Assembly: GCF_001550095.1 (NCBI RefSeq)
Contig: NZ_LRUC01000022.1
Location: 1 to 58,888, forward strand
Source: Celeribacter ethanolicus
GTDB lineage: Bacteria > Pseudomonadota > Alphaproteobacteria > Rhodobacterales > Rhodobacteraceae
Direction of reading: 5' to 3'
Length of the DNA stretch: 58,888 nt
Within the stretch, counting starts at the first letter, position 1; each line of letters opens with the position of its first letter. Below, piece by piece: positions 53,043-58,888 of the stretch. The translations under genes were made by a program, and so were the position numbers. The notes under the pieces are model-generated. The model ran no database searches. It was not told the DNA's origin and was given only the letters and a program-made list of their open reading frames with translations.

Positions 53043-53150
53043 CCCCCCTCATAAAAACTGCGGGTCTTCCGTCTCCCAGCCCGTGCGCGGAATCGGGAAA
53101 GCTTTGCCCGCCGGGGACCCACACAGGACACAGGGAAGGACGGCACGTCC

Positions 53151-54182
53151 ATGGAAACCATCCTCTTGCAATTGCTCAACGGGCTGGACAAGGGCTCGGC
53201 CTATGCGCTCATCGCGCTGGGGCTGACCCTGATTTTCGGCACTCTGGGCGTGGTGAATTTCGCCCATGGCGCGCTCTTCATGATCGGGGCCTTCTGCGCC
53301 GTGACGCTGTCGCGTCTTTTGAACCTGTCGTTCGAGACCGTCGACCCCACGCGCACCGACTTCCTCGGCAACCCGCTCAAGGTCAAAACTCCCTATGTCG
53401 AGGCGTGGTTCGGCCCCGATTTCGGCCATGCGCTCATCGACTGGTCGGTGCCTCTGGCGATCCTGTTCTCGATCCCGATTATGATCGCCGTCGGCTTCAT
53501 CATGGAGCGCGGGCTGATCAAGCATTTCTACAAACGCCCCCACGCCGATCAGATCCTCGTCACCTTCGGCCTCGCCATCGTGTTGCAAGAGGTGATCAAG
53601 TATGTCTACGGCGCCAACCCGATCTCCACCCCCGCCCCCGATGCGTTCAAAGGCAGCTTCGATTTCGGCGCGCTTCTGGGCTTCGACCCGAACCTGATCA
53701 TCTACCCCTATTGGCGTCTGATCTATTTCGGCTTCGCCGCCGTGGTCATCGGCGCGGTGTTTTCCTTCCTGCAATTCACCACCTTCGGCATGGTCGTGCG
53801 CGCCGGCATGGCGGATCGCGAGACCGTCGGCCTTCTGGGCATCAACATCGACCGGCGCTTCACCCTCATGTTCGGCCTCGCCGCCGCCGTCGCGGGCATG
53901 GCGGGCGTGATGTACGCGCCGATCCTCTCGCCCAACTATCACATGGGCATGGATTTTCTCGTGCTCTCCTTCGTCGTCGTGGTCGTGGGCGGCATGGGGT
54001 CGCTGCCGGGCGCCGTCGCCGCAGGTTTCCTCTTGGGCATTCTCGAAAGCTTCGCCTCGATGAACTGGATTAAGGACATCATCCCCGGCATCGACCAGAT
54101 CATCATCTATGTCGTCGCCATCGTCATCCTGCTGACCCGCCCGCGCGGGCTGATGGGGCGCAAAGGCGTGATGGAGGAGTAA
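53151..54182 (+). CDS. LivH-type ABC transporter permease
   Basis: 343 residues, BPD_transp_2 family, about eight to nine helices. N-terminal LLNGLDKGSAYALIALGLTLIFGTLGVVNFAHGA (in parts) is the family hallmark. An insert around 55-95 (TVDPTRTDFLGNPLKVKTPY) is longer than in standard LivH. EAA-like contact GMADRETVGLLGINIDR. Pairs with the next gene. GGGAAGGA lies 12-18 bases before the ATG. Confidence 0.93.
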   Translation: METILLQLLNGLDKGSAYALIALGLTLIFGTLGVVNFAHGALFMIGAFCAVTLSRLLNLSFETVDPTRTDFLGNPLKVKTPYVEAWFGPDFGHALIDWSVPLAILFSIPIMIAVGFIMERGLIKHFYKRPHADQILVTFGLAIVLQEVIKYVYGANPISTPAPDAFKGSFDFGALLGFDPNLIIYPYWRLIYFGFAAVVIGAVFSFLQFTTFGMVVRAGMADRETVGLLGINIDRRFTLMFGLAAAVAGMAGVMYAPILSPNYHMGMDFLVLSFVVVVVGGMGSLPGAVAAGFLLGILESFASMNWIKDIIPGIDQIIIYVVAIVILLTRPRGLMGRKGVMEE

Positions 54183-54185
54183 ACC

Positions 54186-55427
54186 ATGAAAAAGAACATC
54201 CTCGGGCTGAACCCGAAAGACACAAAATTCCTCCTGATCGTCGTCTTCCTGACGCTCTTCACCCCGATCCTGTTGCAGCCCTTCGCGGCGGGCTCGGAGC
54301 TTGCGCAATTCAACGGCGGCTACCCCGACCTGATGCAGAAAATCGCCATTTTCGGCATCTTCGCGGTGGGGTTCAACATCCTCTTCGGCCTGACCGGCTA
54401 CCTGTCCTTCGGCCACGCCGCCTTCCTCGGCATCGGCTCTTACGCCGCAGTCTGGATGTTCAAACTGCTGACGATGAACGTGATCCCCGGCATCCTTCTG
54501 GCAATGGTCGTCTCCGGCCTCTTCGCCGCCGCCATCGGATACGTCAGCCTCCGCCGCTCCGGCATCTATTTCTCCATCCTGACGCTGGCCTTCGCGCAAA
54601 TGTGTTACAAGATGGCCTATTCCGTCCTCACGCCTTTGACCAATGGCGAAACGGGCCTGCAACTCACGCTGAACGACCCGCGCATCCTCGACGGCGCGCA
54701 GCAGGGCAGCTCGCTTCCGGTCACCAACATCTTCGGTCTCGCGATGAATTCGTCTTATAAAGTCGAGGCTCTGGGACGGGTCTTCACCTTCAATGTCGGC
54801 TTCTATTTCTGCGCCGTGATCGCGATCCTCGCCTTCTATGTCGCGATCCGCCTGTTCCGCTCGCCCTTCGGCATGATGCTCCGCGCGGTGAAATCGAACC
54901 AGCAACGTATGACCTACACCGGGCTCGATCCGAAACCCTACACTCTGGCGGCCTTCGTGATCTCCGGCATGTACGCAGGACTTGCGGGCGGGTTGCTCGC
55001 CGCGATGGACCCGCTGGCGGGTGCCGACCGGATGCTTTGGACCGCCTCGGGTGAAGTCGTCATCATGACCATCCTCGGCGGTGCAGGCACGCTGATGGGG
55101 CCGGTCCTTGGCGCAGGCGTGATCAAATATCTCGAAAACATCTTCTCCAAGATCAACGAGGGCGTGCTGCACGATTGGTTCTCCTTCCTGCCCGACGGTG
55201 TAGAAGATGTGGTGATCTGGGTCTTTGCGCGCTTCACCGGCGAGGGCTGGCACCTCACCCTTGGCGTGACCTTCATGCTGGTCGTGACCTTCCTTCCGGG
55301 CGGGCTGATCGAAGGGCTGAAACGTCTCGCCTCGCGCATCCGCAATGGCTCGCAGAAGCGCGACAAATACGATGATCCGGACCCGGAGCACCGCCCCGAC
55401 CCCGGCAAACGCGTTGCAGGAGAATGA
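54186..55427 (+). CDS. LivM-type ABC transporter permease
   Basis: 413 residues. The core family motifs are [27 protein letters not shown] (in parts), [22 protein letters not shown] and the contact loop [16 protein letters not shown]. The C-terminus is extended and charged ([22 protein letters not shown]), longer than usual. It forms the channel with the LivH-type subunit and starts 3 bases behind it; its stop overlaps the livG ribosome site. Confidence 0.93.
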   Translation: MKKNILGLNPKDTKFLLIVVFLTLFTPILLQPFAAGSELAQFNGGYPDLMQKIAIFGIFAVGFNILFGLTGYLSFGHAAFLGIGSYAAVWMFKLLTMNVIPGILLAMVVSGLFAAAIGYVSLRRSGIYFSILTLAFAQMCYKMAYSVLTPLTNGETGLQLTLNDPRILDGAQQGSSLPVTNIFGLAMNSSYKVEALGRVFTFNVGFYFCAVIAILAFYVAIRLFRSPFGMMLRAVKSNQQRMTYTGLDPKPYTLAAFVISGMYAGLAGGLLAAMDPLAGADRMLWTASGEVVIMTILGGAGTLMGPVLGAGVIKYLENIFSKINEGVLHDWFSFLPDGVEDVVIWVFARFTGEGWHLTLGVTFMLVVTFLPGGLIEGLKRLASRIRNGSQKRDKYDDPDPEHRPDPGKRVAGE

Positions 55428-55429
55428 AC

Positions 55430-56191
55430 ATGGGAATTCTTGAAGTCAAAGGCGTCGGCAAGCGTTTCGGCGGCCTTCAGGCCCTCGGCAACGTCAACCT
55501 CTCGGTGCAGGAAAACACCGTTCACGCCATCATCGGCCCGAACGGTGCCGGGAAATCCACGCTCCTCAATTGCCTCGTCGGCAAACTCATCCCGGACGAA
55601 GGCTCCGTCACCTTCGCGGGCACGTCCGTGTTGGGCAAGAAACCGCATGAGATCAATCAATTGGGCATCTCCCGCGTGTTCCAGACCCCGGAGATTTTCG
55701 GCGATCTCACGGTGATGGAAAATATGATGATCCCCTGTTTCGCCAAGCGCGACGGCGCATTTCGCATGCATGCCATAGAGAGCATGGAAGCCGAGACCGA
55801 CCTGATCGCCAAGGCGGAGGCCATGCTCGAAGACGTCGGCATGTTGGAGAAACGCGAAATGATCGCCTCTTCCATGTCCCGCGGCGACAAGCGGCGGTTG
55901 GAAATCGCCATGTGTCTGGTGCAGGAGCCGAAACTCCTTCTGCTCGATGAGCCCACCGCCGGCATGGCCCGCGCCGACACCAACAACACCATCGCTTTGC
56001 TCAAGGAAATCAAAGAAAAACGCGACATCACCATCGCCATCATCGAACACGACATGCATGTGGTCTTCTCGCTCGCCGACCGCATCACCGTTCTGGCCCA
56101 AGGCACGCCTCTCGTGGAAGACACGCCCGACATGATCAAGGGCAATCCGAAAGTCAAAGAAGCCTACCTTGGCGAAACGCAGCAGGTGTAA
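55430..56191 (+). CDS. LivG-type ABC transporter ATP-binding protein
   Basis: 253 residues from the ATG at 55430, seven bases behind GGAG (an ATG at 55424 is too close). Walker A GPNGAGKST, Walker B LLLLDEPTAGMA, H-loop IIEHDMHVVF. The ABC signature reads MSRGDKRRLEIAM, where most LivG proteins have LSxGxQ; Gly is kept but the following Gln is Lys. Works with the LivF-type partner; the pair couples ATP hydrolysis to uptake. Confidence 0.93.
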   Translation: MGILEVKGVGKRFGGLQALGNVNLSVQENTVHAIIGPNGAGKSTLLNCLVGKLIPDEGSVTFAGTSVLGKKPHEINQLGISRVFQTPEIFGDLTVMENMMIPCFAKRDGAFRMHAIESMEAETDLIAKAEAMLEDVGMLEKREMIASSMSRGDKRRLEIAMCLVQEPKLLLLDEPTAGMARADTNNTIALLKEIKEKRDITIAIIEHDMHVVFSLADRITVLAQGTPLVEDTPDMIKGNPKVKEAYLGETQQV

Positions 56192-56194
56192 GAC

Positions 56195-56944
56195 ATGACA
56201 GAACAGTTCAATCCCAACGCCAACCACGCCCAGAACGCGCCTGCGTTTTTCTCCGCATGGGACGTGCATGCCTATTATGGCGAAAGCTACATCGTGCAGG
56301 GTGTCACCTTTAACATCCACGAGGGCGAAATCCTTGCCCTTCTGGGCCGGAACGGCGCGGGCAAAACCTCGACGCTCCGCGCCCTCGCGCGTCTCGACAG
56401 TCCGCAGGTCACCCATGGCGAGATCTGGCTCGATCACGAGCGCCTCCACACCAAGACCTCCTATGAGGCCGCCGTGAAAGGCATTGCGCTTGTCCCCGAA
56501 GATCGCCGCATCATTCCCGGCCTCACGGTCGAGGAAAACCTGCAACTGGCGCAGATCGTCGAACCGGTCGGCTGGTCGCTCGACCGGCTTTACGATCTCT
56601 TCCCGCGCCTTCGAGAGCGCCGCAAGCAAGAGGGCGTCACGCTTTCGGGCGGCGAACAACAGATGCTCGCCATCGCCCGCGCTTTGGCCCGCGACATCAA
56701 GGTGCTGCTCTTGGATGAACCATACGAAGGCCTCGCCCCAGTCATCGTCGACGAAATCGAGAAAACGCTCCGCATCATCAAGGAGCAGGGCATCACCACC
56801 GTCTTGGTCGAACAAAACGCCGTGCGCGCCCTCAATCTGGCCGACCGCGCCGTCATTCTCGACACCGGGCGGGTGGTTTATGATGGTAGCGCTAAAGAAG
56901 TGCTTGAGAATGAAGCGCTAAGAGCCGAATATCTCGCCATCTGA
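56195..56944 (+). CDS. LivF-type ABC transporter ATP-binding protein
   Basis: 249 residues with an extra 20-residue N-terminus ([20 protein letters not shown]). Walker [11 protein letters not shown], standard signature [15 protein letters not shown], Walker [14 protein letters not shown], and [17 protein letters not shown] as family motif. It starts 3 bases behind the LivG-type gene and is followed by a hairpin and acs. Confidence 0.94.
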   Translation: MTEQFNPNANHAQNAPAFFSAWDVHAYYGESYIVQGVTFNIHEGEILALLGRNGAGKTSTLRALARLDSPQVTHGEIWLDHERLHTKTSYEAAVKGIALVPEDRRIIPGLTVEENLQLAQIVEPVGWSLDRLYDLFPRLRERRKQEGVTLSGGEQQMLAIARALARDIKVLLLDEPYEGLAPVIVDEIEKTLRIIKEQGITTVLVEQNAVRALNLADRAVILDTGRVVYDGSAKEVLENEALRAEYLAI

Positions 56945-56954
56945 TGACATGCCC

Positions 56955-56988
56955 CTCCCAAAGCGGCGAGGGCCAGCTTTGGGAGGAG
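56955..56988 (+). promoter_or_regulatory. Hairpin that sequesters the acs ribosome site
   Basis: CTCCCAAAGC (56955-56964) pairs perfectly with GCTTTGGGAG (56976-56985). The 3' arm contains GGGAG of the acs Shine-Dalgarno GGGAGGAG (56981-56988), eight bases before the ATG. No T run. It may gate acs translation, or mark an mRNA processing point. Confidence 0.65.
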
Positions 56989-56993
56989 CCATT

Positions 56994-58888
56994 ATGACCG
57001 ACATTTACCCGCCCTCTGAATCCTTCGCGTCCGACGCCCTGATCTCGACCACCGATTACGAGGATCTGTACCGCCGCTCGGTGGAGGATCCGGTGTCCTT
57101 CTGGGCCGAGCAGGGCAAGATCCTCGACTGGATGGAACCCTACACCCAGGTGAAGAAGACCTGTTTCGATTTCGGTCGCGTCGACATCAAATGGTACGCC
57201 GACGGCGTTCTGAACGTCTCTGCCAACTGCATCGACCGCCATCTTGCGCGCAAATCCTTGCAGACCGCGATCATTTTCGAGCCCGACGATCCCAACGAAC
57301 CCGCCCGCCACATCACCTACAAGGAGCTCTCCGACAAGGTGAACCGCATGGCCAACGTGCTCCTGAGCCAAGGCGTCATGCGCGGCGATCGGGTTGTGAT
57401 CTACCTGCCGATGATCCCCGAGGCCGCCTATGCCATGCTCGCCTGTGCCCGCATCGGCGCGATCCACTCCATTGTTTTCGCAGGATTTTCCCCGGACGCG
57501 CTCGCCAACCGCATCAACGATTGCGGCGCAAAACTCGTCATCACCTCCGACACAGCACCCCGCGGCGGCCGTCGCACGCCTTTGAAGGCCAACACCGACG
57601 CCGCCCTGCTGCACTGTTCCGACAAGGTCCGCTGCCTCGTCGTCAAGCACACCGGCGATCAGATCTCCTGGGTGCAGGGCCGCGATGTCGACGTCAAATA
57701 CCTGATGGAACACGCCAGCCCCGATTGCCCGCCGCGCCCGATGAATGCCGAAGACCCGCTCTTCATCCTCTACACCTCGGGCTCCACCGGCAAACCCAAA
57801 GGCGTCGTCCACAGCTCAGGCGGCTATCTGGCCTATGCAGCACTCACCCATAAATACGTCTTCGACTACCACGACGGCGACGTCTTCTGGTGCACCGCCG
57901 ATGTCGGCTGGGTCACCGGCCACAGCTACATCGTCTACGGCCCGCTCGCCAACGGCGCCACCACCGTGATGTTCGAAGGCGTGCCGACCTACCCCGACGC
58001 CGGCCGGTTCTGGGCCGTTTGCGAAAAGCACAAGGTCAACCAATTCTACACCGCCCCCACAGCGCTGCGCTCCCTCATGGGCCAGGGCAACGAATGGGTC
58101 GAGAAATACGACCTCTCCTCGCTCAAAGTGCTGGGCTCCGTCGGTGAGCCGATCAACCCGGAGGCCTGGAACTGGTACAACGAGGTCGTCGGCAAGGGGA
58201 ACTGCCCGATCGTCGACACCTGGTGGCAGACCGAAACCGGCGGGCATCTTCTGACCCCGCTGCCGGGCGCGATCCCGACCAAACCGGGCTCCGCCACCCT
58301 GCCCTTCTTCGGCGTGCAACCGGTCATTCTGGATGCCACCACCGGCGAGGAAATGACCGAGACGGAGGCCGAAGGCGTCCTCTGCCTCAAGGACTCCTGG
58401 CCCGGCCAGATGCGCACCGTCTGGGGCGATCACGAACGCTTCCAAGAGACCTATTTCCAGCAATACAAAGGCTATTACTTCTCCGGCGACGGCTGCCGCC
58501 GCGATGCCGATGGCTATTACTGGATCACCGGCCGCGTCGACGACGTGATCAACGTGTCGGGCCACCGCATGGGCACCGCCGAGGTCGAAAGCGCCCTCGT
58601 CGCCCACGCCAAGGTCGCCGAAGCGGCGGTCGTCGGCATGCCGCACGAGCTCAAGGGCCAGGGCATCTACGCCTATGTGACGCTGATGAACGACGTCGAA
58701 CCCTCCGACGCGCTGCGTGCGGAACTGGAGAAATGGGTCCGCACGGAAATCGGCCCGATCGCCAAACCGGACTTCATCCAATGGGCGCCGGGCCTGCCCA
58801 AGACCCGCTCCGGCAAAATCATGCGCCGCATCCTGCGCAAAATCGCCGAGAACGACACAGGCTCCCTCGGCGACATCTCAACCCTCGC
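56994..58888 (+). CDS. acs: Acetyl-CoA synthetase (partial, runs off the right edge)
   Basis: 631 residues in frame without a stop; full proteins have about 650. It makes acetyl-CoA from acetate, ATP and CoA. P-loop [23 protein letters not shown] with Trp410-Trp411 (the second Trp closes the acetate pocket in known Acs), YYFSGDG, hinge [22 protein letters not shown] (in parts), and Lys608 in [11 protein letters not shown], the residue usually controlled by acetylation. Hence acetate is favoured over larger acids. It is last in view of the binding-protein-LivHMGF-type operon. Confidence 0.96.
   Translation, partial: MTDIYPPSESFASDALISTTDYEDLYRRSVEDPVSFWAEQGKILDWMEPYTQVKKTCFDFGRVDIKWYADGVLNVSANCIDRHLARKSLQTAIIFEPDDPNEPARHITYKELSDKVNRMANVLLSQGVMRGDRVVIYLPMIPEAAYAMLACARIGAIHSIVFAGFSPDALANRINDCGAKLVITSDTAPRGGRRTPLKANTDAALLHCSDKVRCLVVKHTGDQISWVQGRDVDVKYLMEHASPDCPPRPMNAEDPLFILYTSGSTGKPKGVVHSSGGYLAYAALTHKYVFDYHDGDVFWCTADVGWVTGHSYIVYGPLANGATTVMFEGVPTYPDAGRFWAVCEKHKVNQFYTAPTALRSLMGQGNEWVEKYDLSSLKVLGSVGEPINPEAWNWYNEVVGKGNCPIVDTWWQTETGGHLLTPLPGAIPTKPGSATLPFFGVQPVILDATTGEEMTETEAEGVLCLKDSWPGQMRTVWGDHERFQETYFQQYKGYYFSGDGCRRDADGYYWITGRVDDVINVSGHRMGTAEVESALVAHAKVAEAAVVGMPHELKGQGIYAYVTLMNDVEPSDALRAELEKWVRTEIGPIAKPDFIQWAPGLPKTRSGKIMRRILRKIAENDTGSLGDISTL

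Noticed and set aside
53049-55391. Long open frame opposite the two permease genes (780 codons, minus strand)
   Set aside because: Consists of His/Asp/Glu/Gly-rich shadow sequence; the plus-strand permeases are complete.

Overview
The window looks like about 59 kb of chromosome from a Rhodobacterales (Roseobacter-group) alphaproteobacterium. The reasons are the high GC content, the B12-dependent ribonucleotide reductase NrdJ, the DUF2849-cysI-cysH-DUF934 sulfur cluster, the ppiD-trpE pair, the double cold-shock/DUF192 pair, infC with a non-AUG start, an ScfR-type short-chain acyl regulator, and FnrL-like TTGAT-N4-ATCAA boxes. I name no species. Most of it is ordinary core genome. The accessory traces are an IS1182-like transposase cut by the left edge and a lower-GC DUF6228-like gene beside tRNA-Pro.

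Layout. 1-0.66 kb: end of an IS element. 0.97-3.8 kb: zinc alcohol dehydrogenase, a secreted YbjN-like protein and an OmpA/DUF4892 protein. 3.9-6.6 kb: acetolactate synthase operon ilvB-(small ORF)-ilvN, behind a promoter, an Ile-Leu-Val-Leu-Val leader peptide and an attenuator. 6.6-8.5 kb: an XRE regulator and small unknown genes. 8.3-13.8 kb (minus): nrdJ with two small downstream genes, then trmO. 14.2-19.7 kb: oppABCDF peptide importer. 19.9-22.5 kb (minus): DUF6228-like gene, tRNA-Pro(TGG), DUF192, double CSD, pdxH. 22.8-26.4 kb: fabI, lysE, gpt, then an NQO-type oxidoreductase/TetR pair with three operator palindromes. 26.7-31.4 kb: aminotransferase, ppiD, trpE. 31.5-36.2 kb: Lrp regulator divergent from the assimilatory sulfate-reduction genes, then fpr. 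36.3-40.7 kb: Ala-rich lipoprotein, infC (AUA start), an AspT/YidE transporter and a molybdopterin-binding protein. 40.8-45.7 kb (minus): a candidate sRNA locus with an FNR box, a fused enoyl-CoA hydratase/3-hydroxyacyl-CoA dehydrogenase, two small proteins, a DksA-like zinc-finger protein with its own FNR box, and an orphan FliM-like protein. 45.8-49.2 kb (minus): response regulator, small membrane protein, and symporter-histidine kinase fusion. 49.3-58.9 kb: a membrane protein, an ScfR regulator, and a divergent operon of a Tat-exported binding protein, LivHMGF-type ABC transporter and acetyl-CoA synthetase (acs, cut at the right edge).

The most interesting unit is the last one. An ScfR regulator faces a promoter with a TGTAT-N4-ATACA palindrome between -35 and -10. 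This is followed by a roughly 290-base leader that can form two mutually exclusive 11-bp stems and carries four phased CTC(A/G)GG(C/G) repeats, with the last repeat running into the Shine-Dalgarno. The operon ends in acs, whose own Shine-Dalgarno lies inside a perfect 10-bp hairpin. I infer an uptake-and-activation operon for acetate or another short-chain carboxylate, controlled at several levels. A second candidate is an FNR-box-linked small RNA at about 40849-41010 (minus) with exposed anti-Shine-Dalgarno motifs and a strong terminator. No CRISPR array, prophage or defence island is visible.
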